This document shows, one piece after another, positions 9,911 to 18,730 of a stretch of 64,000 nucleotides of DNA. Under the pieces are notes generated by a model, which was given only the letters and a program-made list of their open reading frames with translations, made no database searches and was not told the origin of the DNA. Made by a program: the position numbers and the translations under genes. Position 1 is the stretch's first letter. Each line of letters starts with the position of its first letter. Source of the DNA: Hoeflea ulvae (GTDB taxonomy: Bacteria > Pseudomonadota > Alphaproteobacteria > Rhizobiales > Rhizobiaceae). The stretch spans positions 1,061,501-1,125,500 of the forward strand of contig NZ_JAOVZQ010000001.1 of assembly GCF_026619435.1 (NCBI RefSeq), given 5' to 3'.

Positions 9911-10411
9911 ATGAAGCTCAGTGACGGCGTCGAGCAAGCCATACACAGCGTGACCATGCTGGCTGGACTGGAAACAGATGCCGTGCTCTCGGCGGCCAGT
10001 CTTGCCGAGTTTCACGGAGTGTCGACAAGTTATCTGCTCAAGCACCTGCAAGCCCTTTCCGGCGCCGGCATTCTGGCGACCGTGCCCGGACCGAAAGGCG
10101 GCTACCGGCTGGCCCGCCCGCCGCACTCCATCAGTCTGCTCGACATCGTGCTTGCCGTTGAAGGACCGAGGCCGGCCTTTCGCTGCAACGAGATCCGGCA
10201 GCGCGGGCCAAATCCCTTGCCTGGCCGCTACTTCACCGCGCCCTGTGGCATCAATGCGGCCATGCTCAGGGCCGAGAAGGCCTACCGCCGTGAGCTCGCC
10301 GGCGTCACAGTGGCCGGCCTCATCACCGACCTCGCAGAAATGGACGACGGCGGAATCGTATCCCGTGGCTGCGCCTTCCTCGAGCTTCATCAACGCAAAC
10401 CGGCCCGCTGA
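9911..10411 (+). CDS. Rrf2 family transcriptional regulator
   Basis: 166 residues from ATG 9911. The winged helix-turn-helix is clear (SLAEFHGVSTSYLLKHLQALSGAGIL, then the wing GPKGGYRLARPP). Downstream are only two cysteines (FRC and APCG), fewer than in [2Fe-2S] sensors such as IscR, so the signal may be redox or unknown. I choose ATG 9911 over ATG 9893 because AAGGA lies at a good distance upstream and because 9893 falls inside the palindromic operator. The next gene, an AhpD/CMD-family protein, starts 25 bases later and is probably its regulatory target as well as operon partner. Confidence 0.85.
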   Translation: MKLSDGVEQAIHSVTMLAGLETDAVLSAASLAEFHGVSTSYLLKHLQALSGAGILATVPGPKGGYRLARPPHSISLLDIVLAVEGPRPAFRCNEIRQRGPNPLPGRYFTAPCGINAAMLRAEKAYRRELAGVTVAGLITDLAEMDDGGIVSRGCAFLELHQRKPAR

Positions 10412-10436
10412 GGCCAGCATCACCGAAAAGGAGACA

Positions 10437-10901
10437 ATGATGCACCCACGTCTTGATTTTCACAAAGCCGCGCCTGAGGCCCTCAAGGCGGTTCTGCAAC
10501 TCGAGACCTATGTCCAGAATTCCGGTCTCGACCGCCGCTTCATCCATCTGATCAAGCTGCGCGCATCGCAGATCAATGGCTGTGCCTACTGCGTCGACAT
10601 GCACGTCAAGGAATCCCGTCATGATGGGCTGAGCGAGCAATGGATCAACCTGATGTCCGTCTGGAGAGAAGCAGGTGTCTACGACGCGCGCGAGCGGGCA
10701 TTGCTTGGCTGGGTCGACGCTGTCACCAATGTCGCGCAAACCGGTATTCCGGACGCCGACTTCGAAGCGCTCAGGGCACATTTCAGCGATGAGGACATCA
10801 TGAAGATCACTGTGACGATCGGCATGATCAATACCTGGAACAGGCTCGCTGTCGGTTTCCGCAGCCCGCATCCCATCGATCAACCGGCCGAGGCTGCCTG
10901 A
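10437..10901 (+). CDS. Carboxymuconolactone decarboxylase/AhpD-like family protein
   Basis: 154 residues. The AhpD-type motif is intact: LRASQINGCAYCVDMHVKE carries the redox CxxC followed by a His four residues later. Such proteins are small thiol oxidoreductases with alkylhydroperoxidase-like activity, cytoplasmic, that use the CxxC to remove peroxides. Start codons ATG 10437 and ATG 10440 are adjacent; AAAAGGAG sits just upstream. Pairing with an Rrf2 regulator is common and suggests induction by oxidative or electrophile stress. The true substrate is unknown. Confidence 0.85.
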   Translation: MMHPRLDFHKAAPEALKAVLQLETYVQNSGLDRRFIHLIKLRASQINGCAYCVDMHVKESRHDGLSEQWINLMSVWREAGVYDARERALLGWVDAVTNVAQTGIPDADFEALRAHFSDEDIMKITVTIGMINTWNRLAVGFRSPHPIDQPAEAA

Positions 10902-10938
10902 GAGTTGCGGTCACGACCACCGCGCCGCCGTTTCACCA

Positions 10939-11943
10939 TCAGTTGATGGCGATGGTCTGCGGCGCGGTTTGCGGCACAACGGTCACTTTGTCCCCGGTCG
11001 TGGCGCGCATGTCCGGCCGCTTGCGCGCCACGGCCAGCAGACCTGAAATCGTGTTGGCGCCATCGCGGCGGATCGGCTCGCGCGACACGCTCAGCACATC
11101 GAAGCCATGGCGCTCCAGCACGCGCAGGAGATAGTTTTCGCCATGGCAGTAGCGCAGCGATGCCTGCAGCAGCCAGTCACAGTCATCTGCGCCCGCTTCC
11201 AGCGACAGCGCCAGAAGGCCGTTGTCAGCCGTCAGCTTTGCGGCCACCGCCATTACCGGATCAAGATCGCCGAAATAGGCAAAGACATCGGCAGCGGCGA
11301 CCAGATCGGCCGGCGCAGCACCCTGGCGCCGCGCGGCCGTGATGCCATAAAGGATGTCGGCCTGGCCGAGATGATCGTAAACGCCCTTGTCCGTGGCCTT
11401 GGCCAGCATGCCCTGCGACAGGTCATAGCCTTCCAGCCAGGACGTCATGTGCCGGATCCGCTCGCCGAACAGGCCGGTGCCGCAGCCCAGATCGATGGTC
11501 TTTGCAAACAGGGTGTGTTCCCCGGCGGCCTCGCTGATCAGCGCAGCCAGCCGTTGCGGGACACGGTAGTCCAGATTGTTGACCAGCGCCGTGTCGAAGC
11601 GGGCCGAATAATCGTCAAACAGCGCCTCGACATATTCGGATGGCGGAATCGACGGCGCTTCGGCCTGGCCGGTGAGCGACAGCTTCAGCCCTGCGCCGAA
11701 GATATCGACCGGTGACAGCGCCAGCACCTTGCGCCAGGCTTCCGCAGCGCCTGCGAGATTGCCGGATTTCTCGCGATAATCGCCAAGCCCGTGCCAACCG
11801 GCGGCCCAGGCGGGCGTCAGTTCAAGCGCCTGCGCCTGCAGGTCGGCTGCCGCAGTGTAATCGCCGCCTTCAGCATACAGACGCGCATACTGGGCGCGGC
11901 GATCGGCAGTCAGATCGCCCGAGGAAAGCTGGTGTGATGTCAT
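10939..11943 (-). CDS. TPR-containing class I SAM-dependent methyltransferase
   Basis: 334 residues. The N-terminal 70 or so residues form two TPR-like helical pairs (ARLYAEGGDYTAAADLQAQA; GLGDYREKSGNLAGAAEAW). A Rossmann methyltransferase domain follows, with motif I IDLGCGTGLFGERI near residue 149 and an acidic motif II region after it. The substrate is not evident. The gene lies convergent to the AhpD-like gene and divergent from the exonuclease gene, about 100 bases apart. Related alphaproteobacterial proteins are annotated only as predicted methyltransferases. Confidence 0.8.
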   Translation of the reverse strand: MTSHQLSSGDLTADRRAQYARLYAEGGDYTAAADLQAQALELTPAWAAGWHGLGDYREKSGNLAGAAEAWRKVLALSPVDIFGAGLKLSLTGQAEAPSIPPSEYVEALFDDYSARFDTALVNNLDYRVPQRLAALISEAAGEHTLFAKTIDLGCGTGLFGERIRHMTSWLEGYDLSQGMLAKATDKGVYDHLGQADILYGITAARRQGAAPADLVAAADVFAYFGDLDPVMAVAAKLTADNGLLALSLEAGADDCDWLLQASLRYCHGENYLLRVLERHGFDVLSVSREPIRRDGANTISGLLAVARKRPDMRATTGDKVTVVPQTAPQTIAIN

Positions 11944-12041
11944 GTGTGAACCGAAAAGGAACTGTGGCCGCAGCCTATGCGTTGGGACCTGATAAAACGC
12001 AAGCCCTTTCGAATGCGGTAGATCCGCCCTAGTTGATAATC

Positions 12042-13058
12042 ATGGCAATGAAACCCGAAGACCTGCTGATCCCCCGCCGCGAAGGGCTCTATTGCCCGCC
12101 GGGCGATTTCTTCATCGATCCGGTGCGCGGCGTCGACCGGGCGCTGATCACCCATGGCCATGCTGACCATGCCCGCGCCGGTCATGGCCACGTGCTGGCA
12201 ACCCCGCAAACGCTTGACATCATGGCAATCCGCTACGGCGCCGATCATGCCGGGCAAACCCAGGGCGCGGAGTTCGGTGAAACGGTCCGCATCAACGATG
12301 TGACGGTCAGTTTTCACCCCGCCGGTCATGTTCTGGGCTCGGCCCAGATAGCGGTCGAGTGCAACGGACTGCGCATCGTTGCCTCCGGCGATTACAAGCC
12401 GCGACCGGACCCGACCTGTACCACATTCGAACCGGTGGCTTGCGATGTCTTCATCACCGAGGCGACCTTCGCGCTGCCGGTGTTTCGCCATCCCGATGCT
12501 GCGCATGAAATCAGCCGCCTGTTGCGCTCGGTCAGCCGCAACCCCGAGCGCGCGCATCTGATCGGAGTCTATTCGCTGGGCAAGGCGCAGCGGGTGATCC
12601 GGCTGATCCGTGACGCCGGCTATCATCAGCCGCTCTATATTCACGGCGCGCTGAAGAAACTGTGCGACTATTATGAGAGCCAGGGCACCGCGCTGGGCGA
12701 TCTGCGCCCGGCCACGGTGGAAACCGGCGCCAAGGGTGATTTTGCCGGTGCCATCGTGCTCGGACCGCCCTCGGCCTTTGGCGACAAATGGGCCCGCCGC
12801 TTTCCCGATCCGCTGGTCAGCTTCGCCTCGGGCTGGATGCAGGTCCGCGCCCGCGCCCGGCAGCGCGGGGTCGAACTGCCGCTGGTGATTTCCGATCATG
12901 CCGACTGGGATGAACTGGCCGAAACCATAAATACCGTCGCGCCGGGCGAGGTCTGGGTCACCCATGGCCGCGAGGAAGCGCTGGTGCGCTGGTGCGAGAT
13001 GCAGGGCATCGCCGCCAAGCCCCTGCATCTGGTCGGCTATGAAGATGAGGGGGACTGA
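12042..13058 (+). CDS. Ligase-associated DNA damage response exonuclease (metallo-beta-lactamase fold)
   Basis: 338 residues. The metal-binding signature THGHADHARAGH near residue 36 is the HxHxDH motif of metallo-beta-lactamase nucleases, with a later FHPAGHVLGSAQI and ISDHADWDEL. This is the beta-CASP/SNM1-like exonuclease partner of the ATP-dependent ligase. ATG 12042 is chosen because upstream candidates are only TTG. Three bases separate its stop from the GTG of the ligase gene, so the two are translated together. Confidence 0.9.
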   Translation: MAMKPEDLLIPRREGLYCPPGDFFIDPVRGVDRALITHGHADHARAGHGHVLATPQTLDIMAIRYGADHAGQTQGAEFGETVRINDVTVSFHPAGHVLGSAQIAVECNGLRIVASGDYKPRPDPTCTTFEPVACDVFITEATFALPVFRHPDAAHEISRLLRSVSRNPERAHLIGVYSLGKAQRVIRLIRDAGYHQPLYIHGALKKLCDYYESQGTALGDLRPATVETGAKGDFAGAIVLGPPSAFGDKWARRFPDPLVSFASGWMQVRARARQRGVELPLVISDHADWDELAETINTVAPGEVWVTHGREEALVRWCEMQGIAAKPLHLVGYEDEGD

Positions 13059-13061
13059 TCC

Positions 13062-14675
13062 GTGAACCGATTTGCCGATCTCCTCGACATGCTGGCTTTC
13101 ACGCCCTCGCGCAATGCAAAGCTGTCGCTGTTGCAGGACTATTTCCGCACCGTTCCGGACCCCGAGCGTGGTTACGCGCTTGCCGCCATCGCCCGCGATC
13201 TGGACATTCCGGCGGTCAAGCCGGCGCAATTGCGCGAGCTGATATCCGCCCGCATGGACCCCGAACTGTTCGGCTATTCCTATGATTATGTCGGCGATCT
13301 GGCCGAAACCATCGCGCTCGCCTGGCCCCAGCGGGGCGCAGCGCTTGCCGGCCGCAACGACGCGCCGGGGCTGACCGAGGTGGTCGAGACCCTGGTCAAA
13401 TCCTCGCGCCGCGAAGGTCCCGCCCTGGTCGAGGGCTGGCTCGACCGGCTCGACCCGCCCGGGCGTTACGGCCTGCTCAAACTGGTCACGGGCGGTTTTC
13501 GCATGGGGCTTTCCGGCCGGTTGATCAAGCAGGCGCTCGCCGCATTTGGTAATGTCAACGTCAACGAGATCGAGGAGCTCTGGCACGGGCTGACGCCGCC
13601 CTATGCGGAGCTGTTTGCCTGGCTCGAGGGCTCCGGCGACAAACCGGTCAATGCCAGCGCTGCCCCGTTCCGCCCGGTGATGCTGTCGCATGCCATCGAT
13701 ACAAAGGAATTCGACAAGCTAGATCCGGCGGATTTCGTGGCCGAATGGAAATGGGACGGCATCCGCGTGCAGGCCACGTCCGAGCGTGGCATCAGCCGAC
13801 TTTACACCCGCACCGGCGACGACATTTCTGCAGCCTTCCCGGACCTGGTCGACGCGATTTCCTTTGAGGGCGCGCTGGATGGCGAATTGCTGGTGGCCCG
13901 GCCTTCAGACGGCGGCATCGAGACCGGCAGTTTCTCTGATCTGCAGCAGCGCCTCAACCGCAAGACCGTGAGCGCCAGGCAATTGCGCGACCATCCGGCC
14001 TTCTTTCGCGCCTATGACGTGCTTCAGGCTGGTGAAGAGGACCTGCGCGCAAAGCCGTTTTTTGAGCGGCGGGTCCGGCTGGAATCCTTCGTCGCCGACC
14101 TCGATCTGACGCGGTTCGACTGTTCCGAACTCCTCGAATTTGCCGATTGGCAGGACCTTGCCGCACGCCGTGCCGATCCGCCCTTTGCGGTGATCGAGGG
14201 CGTGATGATCAAGCGCAAGGCCGCACCCTATCTTCCCGGACGGCCCAAGGGCGAATGGTTCAAGTGGAAACGCGATCCGTTCCTGATCGATGCGGTGCTG
14301 ATGTATGCCCAGCGCGGCCACGGCAAGCGTTCGGGCTTTTATTCCGATTATACTTTCGGGGTCTGGCGCGAGCCGGGGGAGCTGGTCCCTGTCGGCAAGG
14401 CCTATTTCGGTTTCACCGATGACGAGCTGATCGAGATCGACAAATATGTCCGCAACAACACCATCGAGCGGTTCGGCCCGGTGCGTTCGGTCCGCGCCGG
14501 CGTGGACAAGGGGCTCGTGTTCGAAATTGCCTTCGAGGGCATCGCCCGCTCCAGCCGCCACAAATCCGGCGTCGCCATGCGTTTCCCGCGCATCAGCCGC
14601 CTGCGCTGGGACAAGCCCCCGGCGGAAGCGGACCGGCTGGAAACACTTGAGCGGATGATCGACAGCGCTGCATGA
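13062..14675 (+). CDS. ATP-dependent DNA ligase of the cisplatin damage response type
   Basis: 537 residues. The nucleotidyl-lysine motif is KWDGIR with Lys230, and later nucleotidyltransferase motifs are seen (DGELL, EGVMIK, FKWKRDPF). The N-terminal 210 residues are the helical DNA-binding domain of archaeal/eukaryotic-type ligases; an OB-fold follows the catalytic core. The enzyme seals nicks with ATP, unlike the essential NAD-dependent LigA. It starts with GTG directly after the exonuclease gene. Together with the helicase and PdeM genes 4-6 kb to the left it forms the four-member repair set. Confidence 0.92.
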   Translation: MNRFADLLDMLAFTPSRNAKLSLLQDYFRTVPDPERGYALAAIARDLDIPAVKPAQLRELISARMDPELFGYSYDYVGDLAETIALAWPQRGAALAGRNDAPGLTEVVETLVKSSRREGPALVEGWLDRLDPPGRYGLLKLVTGGFRMGLSGRLIKQALAAFGNVNVNEIEELWHGLTPPYAELFAWLEGSGDKPVNASAAPFRPVMLSHAIDTKEFDKLDPADFVAEWKWDGIRVQATSERGISRLYTRTGDDISAAFPDLVDAISFEGALDGELLVARPSDGGIETGSFSDLQQRLNRKTVSARQLRDHPAFFRAYDVLQAGEEDLRAKPFFERRVRLESFVADLDLTRFDCSELLEFADWQDLAARRADPPFAVIEGVMIKRKAAPYLPGRPKGEWFKWKRDPFLIDAVLMYAQRGHGKRSGFYSDYTFGVWREPGELVPVGKAYFGFTDDELIEIDKYVRNNTIERFGPVRSVRAGVDKGLVFEIAFEGIARSSRHKSGVAMRFPRISRLRWDKPPAEADRLETLERMIDSAA

Positions 14676-14738
14676 CACACTTGCCCGGCGCCGCCTGCAT
14701 GACTATGTGAAGGGCAACGCAACACGGGAACAACCGGC

Positions 14739-15005
14739 ATGAGCAATGGTCTGACACGCTTTCTGGGCGATACGCCTGGCCGCACCGCACTCAAATTGCT
14801 GGTCGCGTCCTTCGTCGTCGGCGTGATCATGGCCGCGTTCAACTGGTATCCGGTCGACCTTCTCTACATGGCCCGTGATTTCCTGGTCAATCTCTGGGAA
14901 ACCGGCTTTGCGGCGCTGGGGCGCTTCGGCAGCTATTTCCTGCTTGGCGCCGGCGTTGTCATCCCCATCTTCATCGTGATGCGGCTGCTCAGCCTGCGCA
15001 GGTGA
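14739..15005 (+). CDS. DUF6460-type small membrane protein
   Basis: 88 residues with two hydrophobic segments (about 18-36 and 62-84), separated by a short polar stretch containing FNWYPVDLLYMARDF. I recognise this as the small inner-membrane family called DUF6460 in rhizobia; its function is unknown. The ATG at 14739 is preceded by a purine-rich stretch. It ends two bases before the convergent stop of the deacetylase-like gene. Confidence 0.75.
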   Translation: MSNGLTRFLGDTPGRTALKLLVASFVVGVIMAAFNWYPVDLLYMARDFLVNLWETGFAALGRFGSYFLLGAGVVIPIFIVMRLLSLRR

Positions 15006-15007
15006 TC

Positions 15008-15912
15008 TCAGGCGAATTCCGACGCCGCTTCGAAGGTGAAGAGATGCCGCCGCGCAACCGCGTCGATGTCACGGCTGTAGCCGCCGCCCAGAACCGAGGC
15101 GACCGGAATGCCGCGTTGCCGGAAAAACGAAAACACCCGCCGGTCGCGATCCTTCAAGCCCTGATCGCTCAGCGACAGCCGCCCCAGACGGTCGTCCTGG
15201 TGCGGGTCGACACCGGCATTGTAAAACACCAGGTCCGGCGCAAAACCGTCTAAGCTTTGCAGCAACAGCCAGTCGAGCGATTCCAGATAGGCCTCGTCGC
15301 GCACGCCGTCGGGCAGGGCGACATCGATGCTGGAGGCCTGCTTGCGCACTGGATAGTTTTTTCGCTGTGCATCGATACGGTGCGGATCGACGGCATGCCG
15401 GCACAGATTTCGGCGGTGCCGTCGCCCTGGTGAACATCGAGATCGATCACCAGAACGCGTTCGACCTCCCGGTCCGCGAGCAGCAGCAGTGCAGCCACGG
15501 CGACATCGTTGAAGGTGCAGAACCCGGCCCCCTGGGCCCGCCTGGCATGGTGGCTGCCGCCGGCGGTATTGCAGGCGATGCCATGGCTGAGCGCCAGCCG
15601 CGCCGCCATCACCGTGCCGGCCGTTGCCAGCTGTGCTCTTATGCTCACCCGTTCATCGACCGGAAACCCGATCTCGCGCTCGATGAGGGCGGGCACGGTG
15701 CAGGCCAGCACCTGGTCCACATAGCTGCGGTGGTGGGCAAGCATCAGCCATCCGGCGGCGGCGGGCGCAGGCGCATGAAATGTTGCCGCCGACCCCAGCC
15801 CGGATTGCCTGATCAACTGCATGAGCCGCGTGTATTTTCCCATCGGAAACCGGTGGCCGGGATCAAATCCGGCATCATAGGCAGGGGCGTGGATGATCGG
15901 CAGAGATGACAT
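15008..15912 (-). pseudogene. Histone deacetylase/acetylpolyamine amidohydrolase family protein, interrupted by a one-base frameshift
   Basis: The N-terminal part from ATG 15912 has the class II deacetylase motifs: GGSHHARRAQGAGFCTFND and LVIDLDVHQGDGT, including the paired His and the zinc ligands of the Asp-x-His motif. The frame breaks after SMHSEK: as written it reads TIQCASR and stops. In the next frame NYPVRKQASSIDVALPDG continues through DLVFYNAGVDPHQDD to the end. One extra A in the A6 run (15357-15362, T on the plus strand) restores a 301-residue protein of normal length. The family removes acetyl groups from lysine or polyamines. Sequencing error is the most likely explanation of the break. 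Confidence 0.82.
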
Positions 15913-15983
15913 GGGCGGTTTATGCCCGGACCGATTGCGGTCGTCCATCAAAAGCTGTGCGCCGATGGTCTCGGGAGACCGCC

Positions 15984-17177
15984 TCAGGCCGGCTTGGCTG
16001 GCCTGTGCCGTGTGTTTCTCTCAGCCATGGCGCGGCCAGCCATTCTCACCTGGTCGCGGCCATTGTCCTTGGCCTCGTAGAGACCGATATCGGCCATGTG
16101 CAGCAGCAGGTCGAGCTCCTCGCCGGTCCCTTCAGCAAGCCCGATGCTGACGGTGATCGGATGGGTTGAGGGAATGTCGGCATGGCTCTGGAGATCGATG
16201 GATGCGCGCAGCGCCTCGGCAAAAGCCAGTGCCGCCGCACTGCGTGTATTGGGCAGGAAAATGCCGAACTCTTCCCCGCCCAACCGGCCGACCAGCGCGT
16301 GTTCCGGCGTGCTCAATTGCATCAGACCGGCAATTGCCTGGATCACCTGGTCGCCGGCCCGGTGACCATAGCCGTCATTGACGTCCTTGAAATGATCTAT
16401 GTCGAGCAGCAGGACGGACACCGGACGTGCCGGGGTGGCCTGCCGGGCGAGGGGCTCCGCAGCGGCAAAGAAGCCGCGCCGGTTGAGCAGGCCGCTCAGT
16501 GAATCGGTGACCGATTGCTGATTGAGTTCGGCAAACAGGTCTGCGGCAATGCGCAGCATGAACAGGATTGCAAGCACCAGCAGACTGAAGAGGCCTGCCG
16601 CCTTGATCGAAACAGCCCAGAACGAAGTCTGCTCGATGGCGCCGATTTGCGGGGCACCTTCCACGAAGAACGAAAGGATGGGGCGTCCCGCCACCAGAAT
16701 TGCCGCAGCGGCGATGGCAGCAAGAATGCCCAGGTCGATCCGGTCCCGTGTCCGGGCTTTCAATATTGCCTGCATGCCGAACATCAGCAGCACCGCAATT
16801 CCGATACTGATGGAAAGGCCGCGCCCGAATGCGTTCTGATGCACGAAATTGATCCAGCAGGCGATGAGGTCGGCCACGACGAGGATCAGGATCAGCAGCC
16901 GCGTCGGCGCCTGGCCGGTGTAGCGAAGACAGAGCCCCCTGGTGACAAGCAGCACGCAGACCGGAACGAAGATATTGACGCCGTCCGTCAGCTTGAAGAC
17001 CGGGTTGAAATAATTCAGGAATTCGAAGGTGAAGCCGAGGCTGCCGATGAAAAAGGCCAGCGCCCAGTTGGCGATATGCATCTTGTGGGGCTGCTGTCTC
17101 CAGATCAGGAAGAATGTCAGGGAGAACAGAGTGCCGACGACAGGATTTATGGTCGATAAGATGTATGACGAATCCAT
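15984..17177 (-). CDS. Membrane-anchored diguanylate cyclase (GGDEF domain)
   Basis: 397 residues. About six hydrophobic segments occupy residues 5-215, then a GGDEF domain begins at about 225 with TDSLSGLLNRRGFF. The catalytic loop is GGEEF at about residues 300-304, an active-site variant compatible with cyclic-di-GMP synthesis. There is no EAL domain. I start at ATG 17177 (MDSSYILS); the frame stays open far upstream only as a shadow of the divergent MATE gene. Its signal is unknown; the membrane domain has no family I can name. Confidence 0.85.
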   Translation of the reverse strand: MDSSYILSTINPVVGTLFSLTFFLIWRQQPHKMHIANWALAFFIGSLGFTFEFLNYFNPVFKLTDGVNIFVPVCVLLVTRGLCLRYTGQAPTRLLILILVVADLIACWINFVHQNAFGRGLSISIGIAVLLMFGMQAILKARTRDRIDLGILAAIAAAAILVAGRPILSFFVEGAPQIGAIEQTSFWAVSIKAAGLFSLLVLAILFMLRIAADLFAELNQQSVTDSLSGLLNRRGFFAAAEPLARQATPARPVSVLLLDIDHFKDVNDGYGHRAGDQVIQAIAGLMQLSTPEHALVGRLGGEEFGIFLPNTRSAAALAFAEALRASIDLQSHADIPSTHPITVSIGLAEGTGEELDLLLHMADIGLYEAKDNGRDQVRMAGRAMAERNTRHRPAKPA

Positions 17178-17366
17178 GCGAATGCCTTTCAGCCTTTCGG
17201 CAGGGTCGACCCAATACGCCATGGAGGTTAAAAAAAGCGCAACCGGCTCGATTGCCCGGAAAGTTGCCATCAATCGGGATGGGTGGCAAAGGCTCTCATC
17301 CCACCTCTTTACACGCGGCCTGAACTCGAACAGGAAAGAGCAGTCCTTCCCTGCTGGATCTGCCAC

Positions 17367-18728
17367 GTGACCCATTTGCCCCTGACGCCTGATGTGCTTC
17401 CGCCTCCCGGGCGTATCTTCGATGTCAACAACCGCATGGTGCTGGCGATCGCGGTGCCGATGACGCTGGCGTTTCTGACCACGCCGCTCTTGGGCCTTGT
17501 CGACACGGCGGTGGTCGGGCGGTTGGGCGACGCGGCGCTGCTCGGCGGGCTGGCGATTGCGGCAATCCTGTTTGATTTTGTCTTCACCACCTTCAACTTC
17601 CTGCGCTCCTCGACCACGGGTCTGGTGGCACAAGCCATGGGCCGGGATGACCCGACGGAAGAGCAGGCGGTGTTCTGGCGTTCGCTGATGATCGCGGTTG
17701 TTGCCGGAATCGCTGTCATCGCCGCCATTCCGCTGCTTCTGGCCGGCGGGCTGGCCTTCATGGGAGCGCAGGGCGCGGTGGCGGCCGCCGCCTCGACCTA
17801 TCTGGCGATCCGGGCGCTGTCGGCCCCGGCGGCACTCGCCAATTATGCCATCCTTGGCTATGTGCTCGGCCGCGGCATGGGCGGCACCGGCCTTTTCCTG
17901 CAGACGGTGATCAACGGCACCAATGTGCTGCTTTCGATCTGGCTTGGTTTGAAGCTGGGTTACGGCCTTGAGGGGGTCGCGCTGGCGACGGTGATCGCCG
18001 AGATGGTGGGCTGCGCCGCGGGGCTGTTGATCATCCGTCGCAAATTTGACCGGGTGCACGCCCCCTCCTGGAAACGCATCATCGACCGGGCTTCGATCCT
18101 GAAGCTGATGGCGCTCAACAACGACATCATGATCCGTTCCTTTGCGCTGATCGCCGCCTTCGCCTGGTTTACCCGGCTGGGCACCGGGTTTGGCGAGACC
18201 ACGCTGGCCGCGAACGCCATTCTGATGAATTTCTTCATGATCGCGGGCTATTATCTTGACGGCTTCGCCACCGCCGCCGAGCAACTGGCAGGCCGCGCCG
18301 TCGGCGCACGCTACCGCCCGGCCTTCGAGAAGGCTGTCCGGCTGACCGTAATCTGGGGATTTGCCCTGGCCGGGTTCACAACCATCTTGCTTCTGCTGTT
18401 TGGCGGCTGGGTCATCAATCTGATGACGACGCTCGAGTCCGTGCGCATCGAAGCCGGGACCTACATGGTCTGGGCGGCGCTGACCGCCTTGTCCGGCGTG
18501 CTCGCCTTCGAGATGGACGGCGTCTTCATCGGCGCCACTTGGTCGCGCGACATGCGCAACATGATGCTGCTGTCGCTGGCGCTGTTTATCGCGCTGTCGC
18601 TCGGTCTCACCCAGATCTGGGGCAATCAGGGGCTGTGGATTTCGCTCAACATCTTTCTGGCGGCCCGCGGCTTCACCTTGCTGGCGATCCTGCCGCGCCG
18701 CATGGACCGGGCATTCGGTGCGGCCTGA
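17367..18728 (+). CDS. MATE family multidrug/metabolite efflux transporter
   Basis: About 453 residues with twelve hydrophobic segments. The start of the first half, NNRMVLAIAVPMTLAFLTTPLLGLVDTAVVGRLGDAALL in pieces, is typical of the DinF branch of MATE exporters, which use sodium or proton gradients. I choose GTG 17367; an ATG exists in frame at 17283, but the extra residues are unlike the family and run into the divergent GGDEF gene's promoter. It ends two bases before the convergent pyrD stop. Substrate unknown. Confidence 0.85.
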   Translation: MTHLPLTPDVLPPPGRIFDVNNRMVLAIAVPMTLAFLTTPLLGLVDTAVVGRLGDAALLGGLAIAAILFDFVFTTFNFLRSSTTGLVAQAMGRDDPTEEQAVFWRSLMIAVVAGIAVIAAIPLLLAGGLAFMGAQGAVAAAASTYLAIRALSAPAALANYAILGYVLGRGMGGTGLFLQTVINGTNVLLSIWLGLKLGYGLEGVALATVIAEMVGCAAGLLIIRRKFDRVHAPSWKRIIDRASILKLMALNNDIMIRSFALIAAFAWFTRLGTGFGETTLAANAILMNFFMIAGYYLDGFATAAEQLAGRAVGARYRPAFEKAVRLTVIWGFALAGFTTILLLLFGGWVINLMTTLESVRIEAGTYMVWAALTALSGVLAFEMDGVFIGATWSRDMRNMMLLSLALFIALSLGLTQIWGNQGLWISLNIFLAARGFTLLAILPRRMDRAFGAA

Positions 18729-18730
18729 TC

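Noticed and set aside
17178..18284. Upstream extension of the GGDEF gene to 766 residues
   Set aside because: The extra residues lie antisense to the MATE gene and are repetitive and charged, unlike a membrane sensor N-terminus; ATG 17177 fits the protein.
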